From JALORV01 sp963712485 (GTDB taxonomy: Bacteria > Pseudomonadota > Gammaproteobacteria > Burkholderiales > Burkholderiaceae_F): a stretch of DNA of 64,000 nucleotides. Shown here one piece after another: positions 1-10,700 of this stretch. The stretch lies in contig CAVQID010000074.1 in NCBI GenBank assembly GCA_963712485.1, forward strand, positions 1 to 64,000, given 5' to 3'. Each line of letters begins with the position of its first letter. Within the stretch, counting starts at the first letter, position 1. The position numbers were made by a program, and so were the translations under genes. Under the pieces are notes generated by a model that saw only the letters and a list, made by a program, of their open reading frames with translations, was not told the origin of the DNA and made no database searches.

Positions 1-1292
1 GTTTTGACGATCAAGTGCGAAGCCGTAATTGTGCAACGCTTTTGCTTTTGCGTTTGCGAGTTTTGGCCCCTGGTCAACTGGCAATTGTTCGAATAGACCC
101 ATGGCTTGGCCATGGCTCTTGAGTGCGTCAACCGAGCGATTCTGGGCCTGAAGGGCGAGACCATGGTTCATCCACGCGTTGGCGAGATCATTGCGATATC
201 GGTCGCTCTGGTCGATAGGCAGGGAATACTGTAGGGCGGATGGCCTCGTCGTGGCTCTTGACCGCCTCGGCGAGTTTTTCGGCATTGCCCTGGTTTCTAA
301 GCGCAGTGCCGCGGTGCATCCAAGCGGCAGCAAGGTCATTGCGGTATTGGTCGCTCTGGTCGATGGGCAGGGAAGACCGTAGGCGGATGGCCTCGCTTGG
401 CTCTTGACCGCCTCGGCAATGCGAGCAGGGGAGCATTGCCTTTCAAGCGCGGTGCCGCGGTTCATCCAAGCGGCGGCAAGGTCGTTGCGGAATTGGTCGC
501 TTTGGCCGATCGACAGGGATGTCCTCAGGCGGATGGCCTCGTCATGGCTCTTGACCGCCTCGGCGAGGCAGGCGGTAGTGTTCTGGAGTTCAAGTGCGAT
601 GCCGCGATTCATCCAAGCAGCGGCAAGGTCATTTCGGTAATTTTCGTTTTGGTCGATAGGCAGGGAAGACCGCAGGCGGATGGCCTCGTCGTGGCTCTCG
701 ACCGCCTCGGCGATACAGGCGGTAGCGTCCTGGCGCTCAAGCGCGGTGCCGCGGCTCATCCAGCGGCGGCGAGGTCATTGCGGTACTGGTCGCTCTGGTC
801 GATGGGCAGGGAGGACCGCAAGCGGATGGCCTCGTCATGGCTCTTGACCGCCTCGGCGAGGCAGGCGGTAGTGTTCTGGAGTTCAAGCGCGATGCCGCGG
901 CTCATCCAAGCGGCGGCAAGGTCATTGCGGGACCGGTCGCTCTGGTCGATGGGCAGGGAAGCCCTAAGGCGGATAGCCTCGTCGTAGCTCTTGACGGCCG
1001 AAGAAAGCGGCACATTCTCAAGAACTCCGGCACATTCGTTCCCCAGCCCAAAAAACTTCCAACCTAACCACCACCGGCACCACGCCTCCCAACGCAGCTG
1101 TTCATTCTCCGAGAAGCCGGAATTCAATCCGCTTCCCTCAGCGAGATCGTCGTCGCGATTCCTACACTCGGCTTTGCAGAGAGCGGCGATGCCGTCGAAA
1201 TCGCCGAATCCGATTGCGGCGAGATGGCCCTCCACCTCGCTCGTGAGCGCGCCAAAATCCTCCTCCAAATCGTCGATTGCGGAATCGTTCAT
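1..1292 (-). pseudogene. TPR-repeat protein, frameshifted and cut by window start
   Basis: Reading leftward from a start at 1292, the first ~90 residues are acidic and non-repetitive. After that come units of the type AEAVKSHDEAIRLRSSLPID followed by QSDQYRNDLAAAWMSRGIAL. Each resembles a tetratricopeptide helix pair (AW..RG.AL and AV..YDEAI) but is about 49 residues long instead of 34. At least seven units are visible and the gene runs off the window. One-base shifts interrupt the frame near 235, 395 and 759, seen by comparing units. TPR arrays act in protein-protein contacts; no enzymatic domain is visible. The gene is divergent from the STAND operon starting at 1479, so it may be a partner, but that is inference. 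The N-terminal part is not recognised. Confidence 0.6.
60..1010. repeat. 147-bp tandem repeat array (TPR coding)
   Basis: A core containing GGTCGCTCTGGTCGATGGGC recurs near 207, 348, 494, 641, 788 and 935, a spacing of 141-147 bp. It encodes the 49-residue TPR-like unit on the minus strand. Units are near-identical at DNA level, which points to recent duplication or gene conversion. Units that differ in length from 147 bp mark the frameshift points. Confidence 0.8.
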
Positions 1293-1478
1293 TCAAAAAG
1301 AAGTCGAAAAGTAGCGGAGAGCGAAAGTGTCAGTCAAGGCTTTACCTGAGCATTCGGGGACTGCCACAAAGTGGGCGCGCCGAGGTCTCGCAATCATACC
1401 GCCTTCCTGTCGACCAGACGAAAAATTTGAATAACGCGACTTGGACATCGGCAAATTCTTTCGTTTACTCTTGCCCAC

Positions 1479-4146
1479 ATGCTCTGCCCCGACTGCCACT
1501 CCGAACTCACACGCGGAAAGAAAGGCTGGTTCTGTGAAGATTGCACAGCGCTGTTTTCATTCGACGATCCGCGCCTGAGCGAGAGGGGCTCGGCTTTCCA
1601 GAAGGCCATCCACGGGCTGCCGCATCCGCTGGCCTTACTTCTGTCCGAGTATTCGGAGGAGACAGATCCCTACATCCGCCTGCACCGGTTGTGCGATGCT
1701 GGGGAGATGGGCGCGCGGTTTTTGACAGCGGTGGCGCTGGCGGAAGTGGAAAGGCACTTCGAAAATGGGCTGAGGAGCGAAGATCTTCCTGCCGGTCTGA
1801 GGGACGCGATCCTAACTGGCATCGAAGGACCGACCTTCGGGCAGTGGATGCGGCTGCTGCGGGAAAGCGTTGCTGCATTGGAAGAAAAGGCCGGGCTCCT
1901 CCTGCCGGAACTGGGCCGCACGGCCCTAGCCCTGAAAACCTCGGCGGCTCGAATGCCAATCCGGCGGGAACCCACTTGCTGCCCCTGCGCAACAAGTTGG
2001 CTCACGATGCCCGGTTTCCCACGGACACGGCCCCGGCAGTTTCTGGACGATCATGGGCATGCCGCTCGCCTTGAGCAGTGGGTGCTGGAATCGCTCGCGC
2101 CTTGCCTGGAGCACACGGAACTCTTCGGGGTCGATAAGGACGGTCAATGGCGGCAGATCATGGGGAGTGCGATCGGAACGGAGATCGGAAACCCTCCGGA
2201 CGGTCTAAGCCTTGAGCTTGGGCCCGGGGACGTGGCACTGGTGCGGCGCGATCCATGGACGGGCTTCGGCTGACGCCGCTCCAGGCCTTCGGACCTTTGT
2301 TCGAGCGTTGGCACGAGCGGATGGAGCAGACCAGCGACGATGAGACTGCTCAAGTGTACGCCCGCTCGGGGGAAAAGGCACGTCTCGATTACACGGCCCT
2401 GCACGATTCCATCACCAGTGCCCACGGTGCCGAAGCCTGGTCGGAGCGGTTCCAGGAACTCTTTCCGTTGAGCGAATGGCGCGAGCAGGACCGGGGAACG
2501 GGAGGAGAAAGAATTGAAGGCTCAAGTCCGCGGCGAGGTCGTGGCTGAGACACGGCGTTTCGGATTCCGGGACATCGTCAAGCCCCTGCTCGATGGTCCC
2601 TTCGTGGGCCGGAATTTGCAGATGGCGCAGCTCCTGGATTGGCTCGATGTGAATGCCGAGGGCGTGGGAGTCGTCTTTGGTCGTCCCGGCATGGGAAAGA
2701 GCGCCGTGGCCGCATACCTCAGCACGCAGCTCGATCGAGACTCCCGCGATCCTGAATCCGGTCGCGCCGATTGGCTCTGCCTGCGCCATTTCTTCCTCGC
2801 TGCGGATGATCGTTGCCACACCCATTCCTTCGTGCGCGGGGTCCTGCTGCGACTGGAGAAGGCGGGCGAAGAACCGGCCGAACTAAGCCAGGCCCCTGAG
2901 AAACTGCGCGAAGTTTTCTGGGAACGCATCGAAAGCTACCTGACCGGGGGCGACACCCCCACCGAATCCGGCGCCCCGCCGCGTCGGCTCGCTGATCCTC
3001 GACGGGTTGGACGAACTGGCAGGGCGTGACAGCCTACCCGATCTCATCTTCGAGCGGCAGTTGCCGGGCTGACCTGGCTCTGGTTTTCCCGGCCGGAAGC
3101 CGGCGTGCCCGAGGCCCTGGTCGAACGGACCGAGCCGCAGCGTGTGTCCTGATCTTCGGTGAGGAGGGATTGCCCGCCCTGAACGAGCAGGACGTCCGCA
3201 CCGTGCTCCTGCAGGAACTGGAGCGCGAGCGCTACGGTGTGCTCGCCACCGAGAAAAAGCAAGGCGATCAGCCGGGCGCCAGCCGCAGCCGTTTCCTGTC
3301 CGAGCTGACCCGCCGCTCCGCCGGCCTGCCGCTCTACCTGCGTCTCGTCATCGAGGATATCCGTCGCGGCGGATTGATTTCCCCGTCCCGGGACCTGCCC
3401 GATCGGCTGGACGAATACTACCGGAAGCTGCTCGACGACCTGCGGATCACCGACGAGCAGGCCATCGTGCCCTACGTCATTGCCCTGCTAGCCCATGCCC
3501 GCTCGCCGCTGGATGGGGCCACCCTGTCCCGCCTGATGCGCACCCACAACCTGCGCGAGATCCTAGGGGAAGGCGTGGGAGCAAAAACTCGACGCCGCAC
3601 TGCGGATCGGGCATGTCCTGCTCAAGCCGGGCTATGTGTCGGAAGGGCAGGAGGGTTACACTCTCTATCACGAGAGTTTCCGCGATTTCCTGCTCCATCA
3701 TGAAAACCGCGATCTAAGTGGTTCTTTGGAATTGGCGAAGAAGTGGATCGGCCAACTCTGCGGAGATTGGAGGGCATTACCGGAGGACAGTTATGCACGT
3801 GCCTATGCGCTGCGTCACGGGCCGACGCATTTCATCGAATCGGAGAATTGGGACGACCTGATTGGGGATGAGGAAAATCCCGGTTTGCTCTGTGACCTGC
3901 GATTTATCGAGGCGAAGTGCGCGGCGGGCTTGGGGTATGAGTTATCGGCCGACTACAACGAGACGATGGATTGGCTGCCGGAACTGCGGGAGGAGAGGGA
4001 GGCCGATCGGGCGGCACGGCAGAAGTGCGTGGATTATGCGAATGCGCTTGCTGAATATGCGCGGAAGCGGCGAGCTGGAGAAGATCCGGAGTTGCCGGAG
4101 CCGCCGAAGGCGTTTGACCTCCTTGAAGGGAGGGGTGTAGAGCACC
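1479..4146 (+). pseudogene. STAND ATPase with zinc ribbon and HEPN-like region, N-terminal part; split by IS
   Basis: The start is the ATG at 1479. Cys3, Cys6, Cys19 and Cys22 form a zinc-ribbon-like CxxC...CxxC. A helical stretch with LRNKLAH (1985-2005) follows and fits the HEPN RNxxxH motif. A P-loop GRPGMGKS (2679-2702) and Walker B LILDGLDEL (2992-3018) define a NACHT/STAND-type NTPase. The conserved linker GDEENPGLLCDLRFIEAKCA comes next. At least seven one-base frameshifts (about 1970, 2040, 2255, 2515, 2985, 3068, 3580) break it. An IS element cuts it at 4147 and the WD40 half resumes at 5640. STAND proteins are usually switchable ATPases that assemble after ligand sensing; WD40 repeats are typical sensors. 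A role in defence is inference. Its closest relative in the window is the gene at 7721. Confidence 0.7.
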
Positions 4147-4166
4147 CTAGCAGCCTGTTGAAAAAC
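4147..4166 (+). repeat. left terminal inverted repeat plus CTAG flank
   Basis: This 20-base stretch, four flanking bases included, matches the complement of 5620-5639 at 19 of 20 positions. The one difference is in the flanking tetranucleotide. Confidence 0.85.
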
Positions 4167-5635
4167 GGACGCTTGAATTGATTGCCGTGAGCCGTTGCAA
4201 GATTTCGATGGTGAACTGAAGGCCTTGTTTCAAGGCCGTCCTGAAGGAGCCAATCACGTTGAGGATGCCTGCGGAGGCCGCGAGCATAGTTGTTGGAGCC
4301 ACCAAACCATAAAACGGGCTTTCGCCAGCCACTGTTTCGGCGTTCCCAACCCGAAGAGCTTGCGCATCAGCAGCGACAGATTGTAGGTCAGCGCCGCGGC
4401 CGTCAGCCGCTTGGTCAGGTTCTCCGTCGCCGCTCAAGGTCGCCCGTCTCATCCCTCCGTGGTCGAGGACATGGGCAAAACTGCGTTCCAGGTGCTCGCC
4501 CCGTTTCGCTAGGAGTGCCTTGCCGCTCTTGCTTTCCACCGCGGCCTGGGCTTTGCGCAAAGTCTTCGCGGGTCACGCTGGCATGGCTTGTCTTTGCGGC
4601 GCCGGGATACGTGCGGATCGCCCATCACCGTGCGGATTCCCTCGCTCTGCAACAGCGCACGACTTCCTCCACGCTGAAGTAGCCTTCGTCGGTGGTCAGG
4701 CTCTGCCCGAGTCTTCTCTTGCCGGGATCTTCGCAGCAGCCCTCGCCAGGGTTTGGCAGGCTTCCATGCACCCGAACGCCGAGCTCTTCGCTGTCGCCCT
4801 GCGTCTGCCCAGCCGCACTTCCGCGCGCGGATGATGGCTCCGCTCTCCAGATCGGTGACGTGCTCGGGCTTGTAGATCATGTCGCAGGCGCCGTCCTTGG
4901 TCCGGCCGACCTTGGCCTCGGGGTCGTGCGGATTGACCCAGTCCTCGTTGCTGGTCTTGCGACCCTCGCGCTTCTTGTCGAAGCGGCGCACCGCCTTGGT
5001 GTCGTCGGGATCGATCCCGGCCTCGGCGGCGAGCTTTTGACGTAGTCCCAGTAGTCCTCCTCGGTGTTGCGGTGCTGCAGTTCGCGCAGGCTGGCGTTGG
5101 CCTCGATGACGCAGGAGTCGATGCCGAGGTGGCGGCCTTTGAGCAGGCCGTGTGGTCGCGCAGGCCCTTGAGCACGAGCTCGAGGGCGGCCTGATAGATC
5201 TCCGACGCCGAGACGGCGCGCGGATGACCGACAGGCTGGAGTGATCGGGGGTGGCCTCGGTCGAGGTCGTAGCCGAGGAAGGCGCGCAGCGAGAGGCTGT
5301 CGGCGCAGCGGCTGGCGATGGCCCGTTCGCTGGGAAGGTTCTCGAAGAAGCCGATCATGAGCATCTTGAAGTAGACGGCCGGATCGATGCCGGGACGTCC
5401 GCCCGCGCGGCGTCTGCGTAGGCGGGCCGGCAGATCTCGCGCACGCCCTCGGCGAAGCCGATGGCATGGAGGGTCTCGTCGAGCTTGCGGTAGAAGGTGC
5501 CCGCGGTGGCCTGCGGGAAGGTGTCCCTGCACCACCCAGAACTCCCCTTGCTTCGGGGCCTTCGTGTCGCGCTCCTCGAACATGGCGCAGTATATCCAGA
5601 AGGCTTGAATCTGGGAAGGGTTTTTCAACAGGCTG
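4151..5635 (-). mobile_element. IS5/IS1182-like insertion sequence
   Basis: The element is about 1.49 kb, bounded by near-perfect terminal inverted repeats (CAGCCTGTTGAAAAAC at the left and its complement at the right). It contains one leftward transposase gene. The bases just outside are CTAG on the left and TTAG on the right. Both fit the YTAR target of IS5-group elements but they are not identical. It interrupts a STAND-WD40 gene whose two halves are recognisable on either side. Family assignment rests on the transposase N-terminus and is approximate. Confidence 0.75.
4200..5583 (-). pseudogene. transposase (DUF772 plus DDE type), frameshifted
   Basis: The probable start is the ATG at 5583 (MFEERDTKAPKQGEFWV). 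In the N-terminal third GRPGIDPAVYFKMLMIGFFE, then SERAIASRCADSLSLRAFLG, matches the DUF772 dimerisation region of IS5/IS1182-type transposases. Further on come LLKGRHLGIDSCVIEANASL, with an expected catalytic Asp, and SNEDWVNPHDPEAKVGRTKD. The frame changes several times (near 5060, 5130, 5230, 5450, 4830 and 4600), so no intact transposase is encoded. The C-terminal end is uncertain. The element could move only with a transposase supplied from elsewhere, unless the shifts are sequencing errors. Confidence 0.65.
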
Positions 5636-5639
5636 TTAG
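5620..5639 (-). repeat. right terminal inverted repeat plus TTAG flank
   Basis: This is the complement of the left end of the insertion sequence. The repeat proper ends at 5635 and TTAG follows, where the left side has CTAG. Confidence 0.85.
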
Positions 5640-7709
5640 TGATGAGTTCAGTGGCATCTCGCGAATTCGACAGTTTCGTGAATTCTATCTAAGCCATCGG
5701 CATTTGTTTACGAAGCACTGTGACTGTATCTGTTCTATTGCCTTTAACCAAGCCGATTCAGGACTGATTCCTCGCCAAGCGCAATTACTATTATGCGAGT
5801 CTCAGAAGCTCTGGCTGTCGCGGCAACCAAGACCGACTATTTCTTCATTTCAGCTAGGGTGTTCCTTCACACTTAAAGGACACAACCATGCCGTTGTCTC
5901 TGTGGCAGCGAATCCTGATTTTTCCCGAGCCGTATCGGGTGCTGGAACAAAAAAATGCGCGTATGGGATCTGGAAGGTGGATGCTGCCTCCAAGAGCTTG
6001 AGGGACACCATGGCGCAGTATTGGCAGTAACCGTGAACTCAGGTTTCACGCGGGTTCTATCTGGAAGTTTCGACCACACACTTCGACTATGGGATTTAGA
6101 AAATGGCCGATGCATTCGGATATTTAGCGGTCACAATGAACCTGTTCAAGCAGTTGCAGTGAGTTCGGATTTTACACGTGCACTATCGGGGAGCTTCGAT
6201 AAAACGATCCGGCTGTGGGATATAGAAGAAGGCCGCTCCCTTCAACTACTTGAAGGTCATAAAGGCGCAGTTTGTACTGTTGCCGAAACCCTGACATTAG
6301 CCGGGCAATATCCGGAAGTGCGGACATGATGCTTCGGCTTTGGGATTTAGAAGAAGGACGCTGCATTCGAATACTCGAGGGCCACGAGGATAGCATACAG
6401 GGTGTGGCGGTAAGCCCGGACTTTTTGCATGCTATTTCTGGAGGAGGGGATAAATCGTTGCGGGTGTGGGATTTGGAGAATGGTAATTGCGTTGACGTCT
6501 TGGAGGGCCACCAAGGTGCAGTCTATGTAGTTGCCGTAAATCACGACTTTTCACGGGCCATCTCCGGGAGCTTGGATAATACAGTGCGGTTATGGGACCT
6601 GAAACGAGGCCATTGCCTTCAAGTGCTTGAGGGTCACCAATTCTGGATTTGGGCTCTGACCGTAAGCTTTGACTTTAGCCGCGCGCTTTCCGGGAGTCAC
6701 GATCACACTCTACGTCTGTGGAATCTTGAGAAAAGCGGGATATTCACAAGCTCGGTGGTCACGAGAAAGGGATTGGCTCAATGGCGGCAAGCCCAGATTT
6801 TTCGCGCGTTGTGTCTGCGGGCGCGGACAACACATTGCGGATTTGGGACCTTGAAGATGGTCGCTGCATTAGAGTGCTTGAAGGGCATCAGGATCGAGTT
6901 CAGGCCGTGGCAGTAGGTATGGGCTTTTCGCGAGCAATTTCCGGTGGATTGGATAGGACGCTACGGGTTTGGGACTTGGACAAGGGAGAATGTATTCAAG
7001 TGCTTGATTCGGGACAAAGACGAAATCCGTGAAATAGTTCTTGAAACACTTGCAGATCCCCGACGTCCTCCGAGGCGAAAGCTATGGAGCAGGCGGTTGA
7101 AGCTGTGGCAGTGAGCGAGGACTTTTCGCGTGCATTAGTTGGGGGGCAGACAAAACACTTCGGGTGTGGGATCTTAGAATTGGAAGGTGTGTCCAAGAGC
7201 TTAGGGGGCATCAGGATTTAATCTCGGCAGTTTGTGGCAGCCGGGACTTTTCACGTGCTATTTCAGGAAGTTGGGATGGCACGCTACGAGTATGGAACCT
7301 CGAAACCAATCAATGCCTCAAGGTGATTGGGGAGGGGGATAGCGAAATACGGGCGGTGGTTGTGAATTCGGATCTTTCGCGCGCCTTGTCAGGGAGTGGA
7401 GATCAGTCGATCCGGGTGTGGGACCTGATGCGGGGAGTGTGTCTTCAGGCGATCCACGCCCATGCGCGCGTAATTCATGCAGTCGCGGCGAGCCCTCACT
7501 TTTCGCACGCTCTTTCTGCTAGCGAAGACGGGACTATAAAAGTCTGGAATTTGAAAAATGGGGAATGCATTGCTAGCTATCACACTGGATCTCCTGTTCG
7601 TTCGTTGTGTGTGGACTTCGAGAAAGGCCGAGTTGTGTCCGGCTGTGCAGATGGGCAGATTCATAGTCTCAAATTTCGTCGTGGTTTTGATCTGGTTCCG
7701 ATAGCCTGA
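5640..7709 (+). pseudogene. WD40-repeat C-terminal half of the IS-split STAND protein
   Basis: The first ~75 codons after the IS (FREFYLSHRHLF, then FNQADSGLIPRQA) match the linker before the WD40 domain of the paralogue at 10444-10638. This shows the two halves were once joined. From about 5870 to 7650 there are roughly 13-14 WD40 units of about 42 residues, of the type GHQGAVYVVAVNHDFSRAIS followed by GS.DNT.RLWDL. The stop is at 7709. Frameshifts occur near 5940, 6025, 6290, 6750, 7020 and 7140. Base composition is visibly richer in A and T than the chromosomal part of the window. A beta-propeller sensor is the expected role. The next gene starts 11 bases later, so both belonged to one operon. 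Confidence 0.7.
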
Positions 7710-7720
7710 GTCGTCTTTGA

Positions 7721-10700
7721 ATGCCCCACACATGCCAGAAATGCGGACGAACTTGGGACGACGACCTCGCCCAAGAAAACGACTTTCTCTGCTCTCGGAA
7801 ATGTAGTGAACTGGCGACTCCGCGGGTGAAGACATCATCGACCACATCCAAATCGACAACGCTAGGGGAGCCGGGTTCTTTCGCCGCGACGGCACTGCCG
7901 AAGCCGAACCATTTACCCTATCCCGCTTCGATTTCCCTGGTGCGACTCCTGGAAGGGATCAAGGGCGGGAATTCGCCTGGGATTGGTGATGCTGTTCAAG
8001 GAAACCGTCGAGGCGGTGGTGCGGACCTGTTGCGTCTACTTGCTGGGTGCCTATCTGGTTTCGCCGCAACGGTCGGATGAGCGCGACGAAATTATCCTCG
8101 ACCTGCTGGTTCGTCCGGCCACGGGGCACTGGATCCAGTTACTGGAGGTGCTTTGCAAAACCCTCCGCGATGAAGCGGCCCCGTGCCGTGGAATCTACGA
8201 CGTCTTCTTCGAGCGGAAATCGGGAGGGCAGGGCAAGCCGGGACCGGCGTTCCAGTGGTTGCAGACTTTTGTCGCATTCCGTAACGACCTCCATCACGGG
8301 ATTCGACGTCCCGAAGTGGAATACGAGCGGGAACTGTGCGAGCGTCTGCCCGGTCTGGCAGAAACTGTGGAAGGCCTTGTCTTTCTGGTCGATCATCCGA
8401 TCCGGCGCGGTGCGGACGAAGTCTGGATGGGGCCGGAACCACCCCAGTGCCGGAGTCAGGGCTCCTCCACCTCCTTTCCCGAAGACGACGGCGCCCTGCA
8501 CTTCAGCTACCCGGCCGCCGGCGGGCGCAAGATCGATCTCGAGCCGTTCGTCATGTTTCTCGACTGTCCGGATTGTGAAAGCGGGCGCTTGTTCTTTTAT
8601 GATAGTCAGAAGAGTTGGGGCACCAACGCCCGCAAGAAGCGGGTCTACATGTTGGAATACGCGGGCGGTCATCGTCCGGCCCGGCGTGAACCTTCGGTGC
8701 CGTTGGAAGATCGTTTTGGCGAGGAAATGCTCCAGCGGTGCTACAACGCTTTCCGCAAGAAGATGGTGGCTATCGAGCGCTACCTGAAAAACTTTGGCAG
8801 CATCGTCGATGCCCACGGCGAGATCATCGGGAGGGAGTTTGTTCGCGAGCAGTTGCACAAGTTTGTTGAAAACCACAACAGCGGAATTTTTCTGCTGACA
8901 GGCGAGCCGGGTATCGGCACCGCTTTCCTCGCCAACCTCGTCGAAGCCGAACTGGGACGGGTGCATTTTTTCTACAGGCACACGTCGGGTTTGCGCAACC
9001 CGGACGACTGCGTCCAATGTCTTTACCGCAGCTTGCTTAACAAATACAATCTCGAACCGGAAAGCGAGACGAGCGATCCGAAGGAATTGCGGGCCGCGGT
9101 GCAGAACCTGCTGCCCAAAGTGGCCGGCTTGCTTAAGCCGGGCGAGCAGGAATGGCTGATCGTGGATGCGCTCGACGAGGCAGCCCTGTCTTCGGAGGAC
9201 GGAGCCACCGCCATCCAGGTGCTGCCGGCGGAATTGCCGGACGGAGTGTTTTTGGTGTTGTCCTCGCGCCCCGGCAACCCCCACTTGATGGATTTGCGCC
9301 AGCGCCCGGATGTGGAAACCTTTCTGCTGGATGCCGATTCAGAAGGGAACAAGGAAGACGCTCGCCGCTACGTGACCGGACGCGTAGGCGATCACTGCGA
9401 CGAAGAAACTCAGCGCCGCATCGCCGACCGGGCAGAGTGGAACTTCCTGTTTCTCACTTTGCTCTGTGACGCCATCGTTGAGGACGGCTACACACCGGGC
9501 GAGATCGACGATTTTCTGGTGCGCAGCGCGAGCCTCCAGGGGTGGTATGCTCACTACTGGCGAACGGCTCGAGCGTCGCTTCGAGGACGAACCCGATCGT
9601 CTCAAGGAGATCGCTGATGTGATCGGCGCCATCGCCGCCGCAGGCGAGCCGGTGACGCGGAACAGGTGTGCGAGAGCTTATCTCTGTCGGCTGCCCGGTT
9701 CCTTGATGGGCGCTGCGGTTCATCGGCCAATATCTCGATGTGATTCCCGTGACCGTGGCCCGCACCGTCATGGCTTGCGCGAGATGGTGCTCTATCGCCT
9801 CTACCACTTCAGCTTCCGCGAGTTCATCCTCACCAAGGTCCACCCCGACCTCGCGCCCTACCACCGCCGCTGGGCTAAGTTGCTCGATCAATGGCAAGAG
9901 CTCGACGGTCACGAGCGCGACTACGCTCTGCGGCATCTCCCTAGGCACCTGATCGAGTCGGAGCGCTGGGATGAATTAATTGGGGATGAGGAAAATCCAG
10001 GCCTGCTTTGCGATTTGAGATTCATCGAGGCGAAGTGCGCGGCGGGTATGGGGTATGAGCTGGCGTCGGATTATAATGAGGCGATGGCGAAATTACCGGA
10101 GCTGCGGGAGGAAAAGAGAAGGAGCGGGCGGCGCGGCAGAAATGTGTGGATTACGCGAATGCGTTGGCCAATCACTGCTCCGCTCAACCAAGGCGAGCCT
10201 CGATACTACGGTATTTCCGGTCTCTTCGATCAAAGCCCAAAGGTGGAGGATTGTTAGGCTTAAGCCGTGGCACTGAGCTCCGACTGCGCTTTTCAATTAG
10301 GTGGGGGCTCTACGATGGGATAAAGCGCTGGAAAGGTGGGAATGTGGCCTTTCCAGAGCCGGCCGAAGGCGGTGGAGCGGTCGCCGGAGTTAGACTCGGA
10401 GAATGAGGCACCATCGAGAAGAGCCTAAATATGGGCGAACCGATTGCGGCGGTTTGCCGGGTTTTATATCGGTGATCGCCACGTGATCGCCAAACACCCT
10501 GGCTGGACCCTCCCAATGGCGGTTAACCAAGCGGAAAGCGGACTGATTTTTCAGCAGGGGGAAGAGGTTGTTGGGTTCAAGCAGCCGCTTATGGCTGCGT
10601 TCCGAGAGACGGCCTCCCGATTCACCCTTATACCGTGACTGCACCACAGTGCTGAAGGACACGCAGGGAAGGTCACGGCGGTGGCAGTCAGTGCCGACTT

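Noticed and set aside
397..987. A 196-codon plus-strand frame with repeats (ALDRLGEAGGSVLEFK)
   Set aside because: Mirror of the TPR array on the opposite strand. The minus strand has a non-repetitive start and TPR features.
60..1010. CRISPR array
   Set aside because: Repeats are 147 bp, contiguous and coding, without unique spacers.
8139..9284. A 381-codon minus-strand frame inside the second STAND gene
   Set aside because: Antisense shadow of a coding frame with clear Walker motifs; no recognisable protein.
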